A stretch of DNA of 58,095 bases from Candidatus Levyibacteriota bacterium (GTDB lineage Bacteria; Patescibacteriota; Microgenomatia; Levybacterales; UBA12049). Location: assembly GCA_029260965.1 (NCBI GenBank), contig JAJDCG010000002.1, forward strand, positions 188,707 through 246,801. The letters run 5' to 3'. The translations under genes were made by a program, and so were the position numbers. Shown here one piece after another: positions 8,341-16,767 of the stretch; within the stretch, counting starts at the first letter, position 1, and every line of letters starts with the position of its first letter. The notes under the pieces are model-generated. The model did no database searches, was not told the DNA's origin, and saw only the letters and a list, made by a program, of their open reading frames with translations.

Positions 8341-9042
8341 ATGACTGAAAGTCAACCAAGAACAGAGCAGGGTGAAAAGGCAAAGCGCGTTTTTTCAGAG
8401 GCTGTTAAAAGTACTGCTGAAAAAGGCAATACAACGCTTGGTATAAGTGGTAATGTGATTTCTGTTGGCGGTTTGGACGTGGGAGTTATTTACAGTGGAG
8501 ATCCACCCTTCTATGGTGTTTTTATTCAAGAAAAGCAAGACGGCTATACTGCTGTTCCGCTTTATGAAATTGGCTTAAGCTATGATCTACCTGATTCAGA
8601 TACACATAAGGTAAGAAAAGAAGTAGAGTTTAATAACAATGGCAGAACTATAAAAGAAATGGTCGATTCTTCTGTTAGCATTTTGAATATGCAAAAGCGC
8701 AAGCCAAGCAGTGGATCCGGAAGAAGAGCGATAGATACAAGAGATTTTTTGGAGCAAGCTTTGAGGAGTATTGAAGAGACTGAGCCAACCCATGAAGACC
8801 CCACAGACCCTGATATTAGTGCTTTATTTGATGAAACACTTTTTGTTGAAAAAGCTGAGAGGCATGCAGATGAAGGAGCTGAAAATATGGCGCTAAGGGA
8901 AGAGCAGGGGGATGCAGGATTTTTTGATATGGAACCAGGTGATGTGATGGAGATTGCAAGAGCTATAAGCATGTCCGTTTCTTCGAACCAAGAGGAAAAA
9001 GAAAAAGCAGAAAAAATTTTTAGAAAAGTTTTGGATATTTAA
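8341..9042 (+). CDS. Hypothetical protein, acidic, soluble
   Basis: 233 aa with no signal peptide or membrane segment. An N-terminal half with beta-like patterning ('TTLGISGNVISVGGLDVGVIY', 'FYGVFIQEKQDGYTAVPLYEI') is followed by a low-complexity, strongly acidic region (about 140-215). I do not recognise a family. It has its own consensus promoter and a start 7 nt downstream of the -10, so it is a real, probably well-transcribed gene. It is convergent with the protease-like gene, 24 nt apart, across a short palindrome (TTTTTCC/GGAAAAA). Confidence 0.65.
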   Translation: MTESQPRTEQGEKAKRVFSEAVKSTAEKGNTTLGISGNVISVGGLDVGVIYSGDPPFYGVFIQEKQDGYTAVPLYEIGLSYDLPDSDTHKVRKEVEFNNNGRTIKEMVDSSVSILNMQKRKPSSGSGRRAIDTRDFLEQALRSIEETEPTHEDPTDPDISALFDETLFVEKAERHADEGAENMALREEQGDAGFFDMEPGDVMEIARAISMSVSSNQEEKEKAEKIFRKVLDI

Positions 9043-9066
9043 AATTTTTCCCGGAAAAAGCTGATA

Positions 9067-9711
9067 TTATTTTACAAATTCTTCAGATGGCAATTTGTAT
9101 AGGGTCGAAGGTTTTTTGTCAGGATGTCTGGCAAGGTAGTCTTTCACCAATTTGTAACCGATAGAATAAAGCGCGCGCTGGGGAATGTTTTCTTCTATTG
9201 AACCGTAAAACCATTTCCAATTCTTTGCTGATGCATGATCAAATTCTTCTTTTGCTTTTTCCATCAGCCCGTCTATTTGGTTTCTGTCAACAGCTTTTGT
9301 CCACCTACCGGCCGGCTTGCCTGAAATTTCTACTTCGAAATGATCCGCCAGACCCTCGTTTATAAACGATTCCAAAAGTGTAGGTTTTTTATCAAAAGTG
9401 TATTCTCTCAAACAATGGTAAAGCTCATGTGCGATAGTTCTAGGCAATTCTGTTTTTATCATTTGTTTTATTTTAGGAAAATCAGGGTCAAGCGGAATCA
9501 TTATAAAATTCTTCGTTAGTGCGTATCCTCCAACTCCGAGGTTTTTAATTATGCTTGGATCTTTTGGGAGATCAGCTATGACAATATCGACATTATCGAC
9601 AGGTATTTTAGAGGAAATTTTTTTTATTGCTTCCTGTGAAGCTTTATCAATAGCTTCTTTAAGCTCATTAAGCCTGCCACCTGTATTGAGAATGTGAGTG
9701 CATATATTCAT
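9067..9711 (-). CDS. Predicted Zn-dependent protease, DUF2268-like
   Basis: 214 aa, no signal peptide. The zincin core is plain: HELYH (residues 95-99) followed 20 residues later by 'NEGLADHF', whose glutamate (119) fits the third zinc ligand. 'TIAHELYHCLREY' and 'TLLESFINEGLADHFE' are typical of DUF2268 (predicted Zn-dependent proteases). The substrate is unknown. It lies 3 nt downstream of the RmlC-like gene on the same strand and is probably co-transcribed with it. Confidence 0.82.
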   Translation of the reverse strand: MNICTHILNTGGRLNELKEAIDKASQEAIKKISSKIPVDNVDIVIADLPKDPSIIKNLGVGGYALTKNFIMIPLDPDFPKIKQMIKTELPRTIAHELYHCLREYTFDKKPTLLESFINEGLADHFEVEISGKPAGRWTKAVDRNQIDGLMEKAKEEFDHASAKNWKWFYGSIEENIPQRALYSIGYKLVKDYLARHPDKKPSTLYKLPSEEFVK

Positions 9712-9714
9712 GGT

Positions 9715-10254
9715 TTAGAACTTTTCCGGGAAGAGTGAGCGGAGGGTTGGGTTTTGTTTATCTTTTTCTGATAAATTTGGATTTTTGGTATCCCATTTGA
9801 TATTTAAATCAGGATCATTCCAGAGCACACTATTTTCTTTTCCTGGACTCCATTCCTCGTCTGTTAAATATGTATAGTCTGCATCATCTGAAAGAACTAA
9901 ATAGGAGTTTCCAATCCCTACAGGGATAAAAATGCTTGATTTATTCTCGTCTCCCAGTATGAAAGATTCATATTTGCCAAAATTTCTTGAATTGATTCTG
10001 AGATCTACGACAACTGTTTGAACTCTGCCTCTTGTTACATAGATTAGCTTGTTCCATGGCGCAGTATGAATTCCCCTGAGTGTATTTTTTTTAGATCTTG
10101 CGTGATTTGATTGGACGATACGAAAATGCTGTCCAGTTGCTTTTTCAAGATCGTTTAGCCTCATTGATTCACGAAAAAACCCCCTATTGTCCTCATGCGT
10201 AGGTCTTTCAATTCGGAATACACCATCAAGAGTTGTTTTAAATACAGTTTCCAT
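9715..10254 (-). CDS. dTDP-4-dehydrorhamnose 3,5-epimerase-like cupin (RmlC family)
   Basis: 179 aa from the ATG at 10254, a start supported by TATAAT (minus strand, 10262-10267) 7 nt upstream. The longer frame would run into the divergent gene. RmlC hallmarks: 'DNRGFFRES', 'QSNHARSKKNTLRGIH' with the catalytic His, 'VTRGRVQTVVVDLR', 'FGKYESFILG', 'WNDPDLNIKW'. The usual GFAHGF segment reads 'GIGNSYLV', losing a conserved His, and the aromatic before the later 'SP' is Trp. Epimerase chemistry on a nucleotide sugar is likely, but it may be a specialised sugar isomerase. No other rml gene is near. Confidence 0.8.
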   Translation of the reverse strand: METVFKTTLDGVFRIERPTHEDNRGFFRESMRLNDLEKATGQHFRIVQSNHARSKKNTLRGIHTAPWNKLIYVTRGRVQTVVVDLRINSRNFGKYESFILGDENKSSIFIPVGIGNSYLVLSDDADYTYLTDEEWSPGKENSVLWNDPDLNIKWDTKNPNLSEKDKQNPTLRSLFPEKF

Positions 10255-10261
10255 TACAGAT

Positions 10262-10301
10262 ATTATACACGATTTATTAAAAACTGAAAATTTGCTACTA
10301 T
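10262..10301. promoter_or_regulatory. Divergent promoters, rmlC-like / corC-like genes
   Basis: Minus strand: TATAAT at 10262-10267, 7 nt before the epimerase ATG. Plus strand: TGCTACTAT, with the -10 TACTAT at 10296-10301, 11 nt before the ATG at 10313. No clear -35 was found for either. Confidence 0.5.
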
Positions 10302-10312
10302 GTGTATAGCGC

Positions 10313-11593
10313 ATGGATTTTTTAGTAATATTTTCTCTCATACTTTTAAATGGTGTATTTGCCATGGCTGAGACAGCAGTGGTTGCATCGCGTAACTCCA
10401 AACTTAAACTGATGGCTAAGGATGGATCAGAAAATGCGCAAGCAGCGTTGGAGCTTTCAAGTTCACCAAACAGGTTTTTATCAACAATTCAAATTGGTAT
10501 CACCCTTATTGCAATATTTGCCGGCGCTTTTGGTGAGGCAACGATTGCTAGTTCATTTGAAAAGATCTTCTCTAGTATTCCGTTTATTTCTTCCTATGCC
10601 AATGCCCTGGCACTGGTAGTGGTGGTTGCAGGTATTTCTTTTCTTTCTCTTGTATTTGGCGAGCTTTTTCCAAAACGTGTTGCGCTCTCAAGTCCTGAAA
10701 AAATTGCAACAATTGTTGCGAAGCCGATGAATCTGCTTTCAATTCTTGCACGTCCTGGTGTAAATCTTCTTAGCAATTCTACAGATTTTCTTTTGAATGT
10801 TTTTGGAATAAAACATGGTAATGAGTTGCCTGTTAGCGAGGAAGAAATAAGAATGCTTATAAAAGATGGTGCTAGAGCTGGGGTTTTTAATCATGTAGAA
10901 AAAAATATCTTTGAGCGAATTTTCAGACTAGGTGATAAAAAAGTTAGTATGATTATGACTCCAAAACATGAGGTTGTCTGGATTGATATAAAAAATACAG
11001 ATAAAGAAATTAGGACGCTTGTTACAAAAAATCCTTTTTCATATTATCCTGTTTGTGATGACAGTCTTGATAAGGTAGTGGGTCTCCTCTTGACGGAGGA
11101 AGCATTGACACATTTTTTGACTGATAAAGAAATAGATCTGAAAAAACTTCTTCACAAACCTATTTTCATACCCGAGAGTATGGAAGCAATAAAAGTTCTC
11201 GAACTTTTTAAGGTAACTGGAATTCATATGGCAATTGTCATTGATGAATACGGCGGAATGATGGGTATTCTTTCACTAACAGATGTTTTGGAAGAGATTG
11301 TGGGTGATATACCGAGTCTGGATGAGGTGAAAGATAAGGATATACTCGAGAGAAAAGACGGTACATTTCTGGTTGATGGCTTAGTGTCAGTTAGTGAGTT
11401 CAAGGAATTTTTTAATGTAAAAAAAATTCCTGAGGATAAAACAGGGAGTTTTCAGACAGTTGGTGGGTTTGTTATGGATATGATGGATAAAATTCCTGTA
11501 CCTGGTGATAATTTTGAATGGGAGAGGTTTTATTTTGAGGTGATGGATATGGACAAAAATCGTGTTGACAAGGTATTGATAAAAAAAATTTAA
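10313..11593 (+). CDS. CorC/HlyC-type membrane protein (DUF21, CBS pair, CorC_HlyC)
   Basis: 426 aa in standard order: DUF21 membrane domain with four helices (about 1-190; 'ETAVVASRNSKLKLMAKDGSENA', 'LVFGELFPKRVAL'), two CBS motifs (about 210-325; 'VSMIMTPKHEVVWI', 'IDEYGGMMGILSLTDVLEEIVGDI'), and the C-terminal CorC_HlyC domain ('DGTFLVDGLVSVSEF', 'TVGGFV'). The family is linked to Mg2+/Co2+ efflux or resistance; the old 'hemolysin' name is not informative. It is convergent with the ZIP gene, 4 nt apart. Confidence 0.92.
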   Translation: MDFLVIFSLILLNGVFAMAETAVVASRNSKLKLMAKDGSENAQAALELSSSPNRFLSTIQIGITLIAIFAGAFGEATIASSFEKIFSSIPFISSYANALALVVVVAGISFLSLVFGELFPKRVALSSPEKIATIVAKPMNLLSILARPGVNLLSNSTDFLLNVFGIKHGNELPVSEEEIRMLIKDGARAGVFNHVEKNIFERIFRLGDKKVSMIMTPKHEVVWIDIKNTDKEIRTLVTKNPFSYYPVCDDSLDKVVGLLLTEEALTHFLTDKEIDLKKLLHKPIFIPESMEAIKVLELFKVTGIHMAIVIDEYGGMMGILSLTDVLEEIVGDIPSLDEVKDKDILERKDGTFLVDGLVSVSEFKEFFNVKKIPEDKTGSFQTVGGFVMDMMDKIPVPGDNFEWERFYFEVMDMDKNRVDKVLIKKI

Positions 11594-11597
11594 ATTA

Positions 11598-12365
11598 CTA
11601 GTGTGCGTGACCAAGTAGAGTTGTTGAAGCATAGATAACTAGTACTCCAATCAGGAGCAACACGCTTTCAATGAGCGCATGTCCTTTTCTTTTTTCAAAA
11701 TGTATTTCAGGGATAAGATCAGATGTTGCTATATAGATGAAAAAACCTGCTGTGAGAGCAAGCAGTACAGGAATATTCCCCTGGATTTTATCTCCTATGA
11801 GATATGTTCCGATTGCACCTATAAATGAGATTCCAGCGCTCATGATATTGACTAGGATTACTTTTTTACGTTTTAAGCCCTTGTGCAGCATGAGCCCGAA
11901 GTCCCCTATCTCCTGTGGCAACTCATGTGCGAATACAGCAAGTGCTGTAACAATTCCCAGCTGAATATTTGTCATAAAAGTTGCAGCAATGATGACTCCG
12001 TCTATAAAATTATGCATACTGTCCCCAATTATGATAAGTGGTAAAGTCGTTTTTGTTTCCTTTTCATGCATGTGGTGTTCTTCGTGGTGATGGAACCAAT
12101 GGATACCTCTCTCAATTAGGAAAAACAGGATAATACCGAACAGGGTCCATGAAAAGACGTCAATCCCAAGTTCTTCACTTTCATGTACAGCTTCAGGTAA
12201 TAGATCAAAAAATGCGCTTCCCAAAAGCACACCAGCTGCAAATGATGAAAGAAAATGAGATATTTTTAAAGCAAGTTTTTCTTTGGACAAAAGTATAATT
12301 CCACCAATTAGAGCACCTAAGCTCCCTATAAATGTAAATAATAATATGTATGTTAGCGTTGACAT
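11598..12365 (-). CDS. ZIP-family divalent metal transporter
   Basis: 255 aa, eight predicted helices. The metal site is intact: 'HNFIDGVIIAA' in TM4 and 'HELPQEIGD' in TM5. The loop before TM4 is His-rich ('WFHHHEEHHMHEKE'), as in zinc transporters. It would bring Zn2+ (or Fe2+) into the cytoplasm. The start overlaps the 3' end of the Fur gene by 13 nt, so the two are translationally coupled. The pairing with a Fur-family regulator points to metal-responsive uptake, most simply zinc. Confidence 0.92.
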   Translation of the reverse strand: MSTLTYILLFTFIGSLGALIGGIILLSKEKLALKISHFLSSFAAGVLLGSAFFDLLPEAVHESEELGIDVFSWTLFGIILFFLIERGIHWFHHHEEHHMHEKETKTTLPLIIIGDSMHNFIDGVIIAATFMTNIQLGIVTALAVFAHELPQEIGDFGLMLHKGLKRKKVILVNIMSAGISFIGAIGTYLIGDKIQGNIPVLLALTAGFFIYIATSDLIPEIHFEKRKGHALIESVLLLIGVLVIYASTTLLGHAH

Positions 12366-12778
12366 GATTTACAAAGTCCAAAAAATTCCAGTCTGTGTCT
12401 TTTTATTAGCAATCCCTTTTTTTGATTAATTTCTTTCTCAATAGCTTCAATGTTGCAATCAGAAATATCTTCAATCGTGCCACAGTTGTCACAAATAAAA
12501 TGATGATGATCGATTTTGTCAGCAAGCTCATATCTAAATTTGTTTTCGTTTAGTTGAATTTGCTTTGTAAGCCCTTTTTGTGTAAATGTGTTTACGATTC
12601 TAAATACTGTTGCCGAATCTGCTTTTATTTTTTGTTTATGTAGATAAGTTTTAAGCATTTGCACATCTGCAGGCTTGTCAGTCTGCTCAAAATATCTCAT
12701 AGCTGCGATTCTCGCAGGCGTTGCTCTTAGTTCTGTTTCTTGAAGTTCTTCTTTGCAATTGTGTTGTCGTGTATTCAT
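12353..12778 (-). CDS. Fur-family metal-responsive repressor (Zur/PerR-like)
   Basis: 141 aa. An N-terminal winged helix ('RATPARIAAMRYF', 'SATVFRIVNTFTQKG') is followed by a dimerisation domain with 'HHHFICDNCGTIEDI' and C-terminal 'CKSC', giving the two CxxC structural-zinc pairs. First gene of a two-gene operon with the ZIP transporter. Its promoter region holds two perfect 6-5-6 inverted repeats, so autoregulation is likely. Zinc sensing (Zur) is the best guess from the partner gene; iron or peroxide sensing cannot be excluded. Confidence 0.92.
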   Translation of the reverse strand: MNTRQHNCKEELQETELRATPARIAAMRYFEQTDKPADVQMLKTYLHKQKIKADSATVFRIVNTFTQKGLTKQIQLNENKFRYELADKIDHHHFICDNCGTIEDISDCNIEAIEKEINQKKGLLIKRHRLEFFGLCKSCQR

Positions 12779-12784
12779 AGCTCA

Positions 12785-12790
12785 ATTATA
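12785..12790 (-). promoter_or_regulatory. Second -10 (leaderless) for the Fur gene
   Basis: TATAAT on the minus strand, 6 nt before the ATG at 12778. It would give a leaderless mRNA in addition to that from the main promoter at 12811-12839. Confidence 0.4.
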
Positions 12791-12791
12791 G

Positions 12792-12808
12792 ATGCAAGCG
12801 TATTGCAT
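12792..12808. promoter_or_regulatory. Operator 1 of the Fur-ZIP operon
   Basis: Perfect inverted repeat ATGCAA-N5-TTGCAT, overlapping the predicted transcription start of the upstream promoter. Confidence 0.7.
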
Positions 12809-12810
12809 GT

Positions 12811-12839
12811 AGTATATGCGAGTAGTTCGCATTTGTCAA
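12811..12839 (-). promoter_or_regulatory. Main promoter of the Fur-ZIP operon
   Basis: On the minus strand: TTGACA (12834-12839), 17-nt spacer, TATACT (12811-12816). Operator 2 fills the spacer exactly, so a bound repressor would exclude RNA polymerase. Confidence 0.7.
12816..12832. promoter_or_regulatory. Operator 2 of the Fur-ZIP operon
   Basis: Perfect inverted repeat ATGCGA-N5-TCGCAT, same architecture as operator 1 and centred 24 bp from it. The shared pattern is ATGCRA-N5-TYGCAT. Confidence 0.7.
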
Positions 12840-12892
12840 CTAGCAATTTTTATTAGGTATAAAATTGTTCTGGTATAATTAGATATATAATT

Positions 12893-14002
12893 ATGTTAAG
12901 AAAAGTTCTCTTATTTTTTATAATTTTCTTTTTATTTTTTGATTCAACTGTTTCTGTTTTGGCCCAGTCCCCTGCTCTTGAGCATGAGGAAAGGCTGGAA
13001 GGGGAAGTGGTTGCAGTATTGGAAGAAAAAACAATTATTGAAAATACTAGCAGCAGACCTTATCAAAAGCTTGAAATACTAGTTACAAGCAATGGCAAAA
13101 AGGGAGATAAAATCATAGTTGAAAATGGAAAAATTGAACAGATTGGCCTCAAAAAGTACAAAGTAGGAGATAAAATGATTATTACAGCAATTGATGACAA
13201 TGGTGAAAATCAATATTTTATAAATGATTCAATTAGGCGTGATCAAATATATCAGCTTTTTATAGTTTTCCTGGTCGCTGTTATTGTTGTTGGTGGGTTG
13301 AGAGGAGTTCTTGCACTTGTAGGTATGGTGATTACTTTTGCCGTGATTTTTCTTTTTATATTGCCACAAATTATTTCTGGGAAAGATCCAGTGCTTGTCT
13401 CAATATTAGCCTCGCTTTTTATAATTCCAATAACCTTTATTTTATCACATGGCGTCAGTAGGAAAACTTTTTCAGCGATGATCGGGACTGTGCTCGGACT
13501 TATAATTACAGGAGTATTTGCAACTATATTCGTTGACGCAGCACGACTCACTGGTTTTTCTTCAGAAGAAGCAAGCTTTCTCGCAAACATGAATAGTGGA
13601 TCTGTAAATATTCGTGGACTTCTTTTGGCTGGAATTATACTTGGCGCACTGGGTGTTTTGGATGATATAACAATTTCTCAGGCATCTGTAATACAAGAGA
13701 TTAAGAAAAGCTCCTCAAATCTTAGCCCTTTCCAGCTTTATAAAAAAGCTATGGTGGTTGGGCGAGATCATATTTCATCAATGGTCAATACACTTTTTTT
13801 AGTTTACACAGGTGCCTCTCTTCCCCTCCTGCTTTTATTTATAAATAGTACTGTTTCGTTTGAAACAGTAGTAAATTATGAGATAATAGCCGAAGAAATA
13901 ATAAGAACGCTTATTGCAAGCATTGGACTTATTGCTGCGGTTCCTATCACCACAGTGATAGCTAGTCTATTAATAGCAAAGGAAAGGAAGAAAATTAATT
14001 AA
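12893..14002 (+). CDS. YibE/F-like multi-pass membrane protein
   Basis: 369 aa. Signal peptide (1-24), an extracellular beta-rich segment (about 25-115; 'LEGEVVAVLEE', 'GDKIIVENG'), then about seven helices with family landmarks 'GGLRGVLALVGMVITFAVIFLFILP', 'GVLDDITISQASVIQEIKKSSS' and 'GRDHISSMVNTLFLVYTGASLPLLLLF'. Matches YibE/F-like proteins of Gram-positive and CPR genomes. Function is unproven; a transport role is often supposed. TATAAT-like boxes lie close to the ATG. The next gene starts 2 nt after the stop, so the two form an operon. Confidence 0.88.
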   Translation: MLRKVLLFFIIFFLFFDSTVSVLAQSPALEHEERLEGEVVAVLEEKTIIENTSSRPYQKLEILVTSNGKKGDKIIVENGKIEQIGLKKYKVGDKMIITAIDDNGENQYFINDSIRRDQIYQLFIVFLVAVIVVGGLRGVLALVGMVITFAVIFLFILPQIISGKDPVLVSILASLFIIPITFILSHGVSRKTFSAMIGTVLGLIITGVFATIFVDAARLTGFSSEEASFLANMNSGSVNIRGLLLAGIILGALGVLDDITISQASVIQEIKKSSSNLSPFQLYKKAMVVGRDHISSMVNTLFLVYTGASLPLLLLFINSTVSFETVVNYEIIAEEIIRTLIASIGLIAAVPITTVIASLLIAKERKKIN

Positions 14003-14004
14003 TT

Positions 14005-14820
14005 ATGAATATATCAGTCTCGCTTCTCTTAACAGATGTGTTACCACACAAAAAACGTTTTCTGAACAGGTTTGTAAAGAGCAGAATTTTTGACAAATTA
14101 AGTCACTCGGAAATATTTTCTCAGTTAAAAAACGCTGGCGTAGATGGGGTTGAACTACTTCTTCCTGCTGATGCTTCATTCGATGATTTGGTTGAAGCTA
14201 GAAATTTACTGGAGAAGCACAATATAAAAGTTTTTAGCGTTCATCAAGCTCTTAGATTCATAACAAAAACAAAGCCAGAAGAGGTCGCAGAACTGTTTAC
14301 TGCTGCAGATATTTTTAAATCAAAGGTTGTTGTGCTTCATATGAATACAGTTGGCAGACAAATTTTCAAAAAAAACTACATTTCAACACTCAAGATGCTT
14401 GAAAAAAAACATAAAATAAAAATCGGTTTTGAGAATCGAGAAAAATTTTTTGCTTCACGTCTGAGTACTCATGGTTGGGATGAGATAAGGTTTCCATCTC
14501 TGATGGAAAAAGTGGGATTTAAGATGACTCTTGATACTTGTCATCTTGGTCAAACGGGAGGGGATATTATTAACTTTTTTAAAAAAAATAAAAAAAGAAT
14601 AGTAAATATTCACCTTAGCGATTACAGGGCTCATTATCTTAATAATAGTTTACGTCCGTTAAGGTTTAAACATTTGCCGCTTGGACATGGAGATTTACCT
14701 ATTAAAGAATTTATCAAGGTTTTAAAAACTGAAAAATATCAAGGTCTTCTTACTCTTGAGATTAACTCCGATCTGGATGAGATATTAAATAGCCTCAGAT
14801 TTATTAAAAATAGTAAATAG
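14005..14820 (+). CDS. Sugar phosphate isomerase/epimerase-like TIM barrel (AP endonuclease 2 family)
   Basis: 271 aa, soluble. It fits the xylose-isomerase-like TIM barrel: 'QLKNAGVDGVELLLP' at strand two, 'KVFSVHQAL', 'VVLHMNT', 'IGFENRE' with a metal-binding Glu, 'MTLDTCHLGQTGGD' with Asp and His, 'NIHLSDYR', 'LPLGHGDLPIKEFIKVL', and 'LTLEIN' with the final Glu. A complete metal site argues for an active enzyme, either a sugar isomerase or an endonuclease IV relative. Co-transcribed with the upstream YibE/F gene. Confidence 0.78.
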   Translation: MNISVSLLLTDVLPHKKRFLNRFVKSRIFDKLSHSEIFSQLKNAGVDGVELLLPADASFDDLVEARNLLEKHNIKVFSVHQALRFITKTKPEEVAELFTAADIFKSKVVVLHMNTVGRQIFKKNYISTLKMLEKKHKIKIGFENREKFFASRLSTHGWDEIRFPSLMEKVGFKMTLDTCHLGQTGGDIINFFKKNKKRIVNIHLSDYRAHYLNNSLRPLRFKHLPLGHGDLPIKEFIKVLKTEKYQGLLTLEINSDLDEILNSLRFIKNSK

Positions 14821-14888
14821 GTAAATTGCTATTTTTAGCCTGAAATGATAAGATACTTATGCCTTGCAAGATGCGAGGTTATTTTTTT

Positions 14889-16703
14889 ATGGATATTCGC
14901 AATATAGCAATTATCGCACACGTTGATCATGGCAAGACCACATTGGTCGACGCACTTCTCAGACAGTCAGAAACAAAGCTGAACAAAGAAGTAGATGCAT
15001 CTGCAAGTTTAATCATGGATAGTAATGAGCTTGAACGGGAACGAGGAATAACAATTTTTTCCAAAAATGCATCTGTCATGTGGGGAAATACAAAAATAAA
15101 CATTATTGACACTCCTGGGCATGCAGACTTCGGAGGAGAAGTAGAGCGTGTTTTAACTATGGCTGATGGATGTCTTCTTTTAATTGATGCAAAAGAGGGC
15201 CCCATGCCTCAAACCAGATTTGTACTGAAGCATGCTTTGTCCAAGGGTTTAAAAATAATTGTTGTTGTCAATAAAATTGACAGGCCTGATGCGAGAATAA
15301 CTGAAGTTCTAGATAAGACTTTAGACTTATTTATAGATCTAGGTGCAGACGAGGAAACTGCTGACTTTCCTATTGTCTATGCTTCAGCCAAAGAGGGAAA
15401 AGCAGGGCTTGAATCTGATTTATCGAAAATGACCGATATTGTTCCTGTTTTTGAATCCATACTTAAACACACCCCATCCCCTCTTGGAGATCCTACTAGC
15501 TCGCTGCAAATGCTCGTGACCACTCTTTCCAAAGATACTCACAAAGGAAGGGTAGCAACAGGAAAAATTTATAACGGTACATTAAAGAAAAATCAGGAAG
15601 TAATATGGATAAATCGTAAAAACGAACACAAAAAACATAGACTTACATCTCTTATAACTTTTGTAGGGCTTGAGAAGCTTGAGGTTGAAGAGGCGCAGGC
15701 GGGTGACATAGTAGCTATTTCAGGTATTCCTGATATTACGATTGGTGAAACAATCACAGATGTTGACAACCCATCAGCGCTTCCTCTTCTAGCGATAGAG
15801 GAACCAACAGTAAGGATGATTTTTCAAGTAAATGATTCGCCTTTTGCAGGCCGTGAGGGTGAGTTCAAGACTTCTCGACAAATCGCTGAAAGACTTTATA
15901 AAGAGCTTGAGACAGATACTGCTCTGAGAGTTGAGGACACAGAGGATGGTAAGTGGTCTGTTTCAGGAAGAGGAGAATTACATTTGGCGATTTTAATCGA
16001 GAGATTGAGACGCGAGGGGTATGAGCTACAAGTTGGTAGGCCACAGGTAATTATTAAAGAAATAAATGGTGTAAAAATGGCTCCATTTGAACGGGTTTTT
16101 ATAGAAGTTCCCCAAGAACATTCTGGAGCAGTGATGCAAAAAATGGGTGCACGGCGCGCAACGTTGAATGATATGAAAACTGATGAGAATAATATTGTTT
16201 ATTTGAATTTTTTCATTCCTACAAGTGCATTTTTTGGGTATCGTTCAGAGTTTATCACAGACACAAGAGGGCTAGGAATAATTAATACTACATTTTATAA
16301 ATATGATGAAGATAAGGGTGAGGCAATAAGACGGGAGCATGGTTCGCTTGTTTCACATGAAACGGGAATGAGCAACCTCTATGGCATGTTAAACGCACAG
16401 GAACGTGGTACGCTTTTTATAGAACCAGCAGTACCTGTCTATAAAGGTCAAGTAATTGGAGAAAATGCGAGGTCAGAAGACATGAGTGTTAATGTCTGTA
16501 AAGCCAAACAGCTTTCAAATATGAGGTCAAAGGGAGATGGTAAAGCAGATCATTTTAACACGCCTCGCGTGATGTCTCTTGAGGATGCACTGGAGTATGT
16601 GTCAGATGATGAGTTGGTTGAAATAACTCCTCAAAATATACGGATTAGGAAAATTATACTTGATGAGATGATGGCCAAGAAAATGAAGGCTCAAGGAAAG
16701 TAG
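14889..16703 (+). CDS. typA: Translational GTPase TypA/BipA
   Basis: 604 aa from the ATG at 14889; an ATG ten codons upstream is possible but adds an unconserved leader. GTPase motifs: G1 'AHVDHGKTTL', G2 'RGITI', G3 'DTPGHADFGGEV', G4 'NKID', G5 'ASA'. EF-G-like domains II, III and V follow ('GRVATGKIYNG', 'GRGELHLAILIERLRREGYE'), then the BipA-specific C-terminal domain ('LEDALEYVSDDELVEITP'). It is a ribosome-associated GTPase helping assembly and stress adaptation. Length and motifs are normal. Confidence 0.96.
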   Translation: MDIRNIAIIAHVDHGKTTLVDALLRQSETKLNKEVDASASLIMDSNELERERGITIFSKNASVMWGNTKINIIDTPGHADFGGEVERVLTMADGCLLLIDAKEGPMPQTRFVLKHALSKGLKIIVVVNKIDRPDARITEVLDKTLDLFIDLGADEETADFPIVYASAKEGKAGLESDLSKMTDIVPVFESILKHTPSPLGDPTSSLQMLVTTLSKDTHKGRVATGKIYNGTLKKNQEVIWINRKNEHKKHRLTSLITFVGLEKLEVEEAQAGDIVAISGIPDITIGETITDVDNPSALPLLAIEEPTVRMIFQVNDSPFAGREGEFKTSRQIAERLYKELETDTALRVEDTEDGKWSVSGRGELHLAILIERLRREGYELQVGRPQVIIKEINGVKMAPFERVFIEVPQEHSGAVMQKMGARRATLNDMKTDENNIVYLNFFIPTSAFFGYRSEFITDTRGLGIINTTFYKYDEDKGEAIRREHGSLVSHETGMSNLYGMLNAQERGTLFIEPAVPVYKGQVIGENARSEDMSVNVCKAKQLSNMRSKGDGKADHFNTPRVMSLEDALEYVSDDELVEITPQNIRIRKIILDEMMAKKMKAQGK

Positions 16704-16704
16704 C

Positions 16705-16735
16705 CTTACTCCAGAGTAAGCACAATGTATTGTGT
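16705..16735. terminator. Short hairpins between convergent typA and nth
   Basis: CTTACTC/GAGTAAG with a 2-nt centre, then CACAAT/ATTGTG. There is no U-run on either strand, so termination is only a possibility. Confidence 0.3.
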
Positions 16736-16767
16736 ATAATTACTTAAAATTTCCCATTTCACTTTTC

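Noticed and set aside
10255-10401. N-terminal extension of the RmlC-like gene
   Set aside because: It overlaps the divergent CorC-type gene and its promoter; family homology starts at the ATG at 10254.
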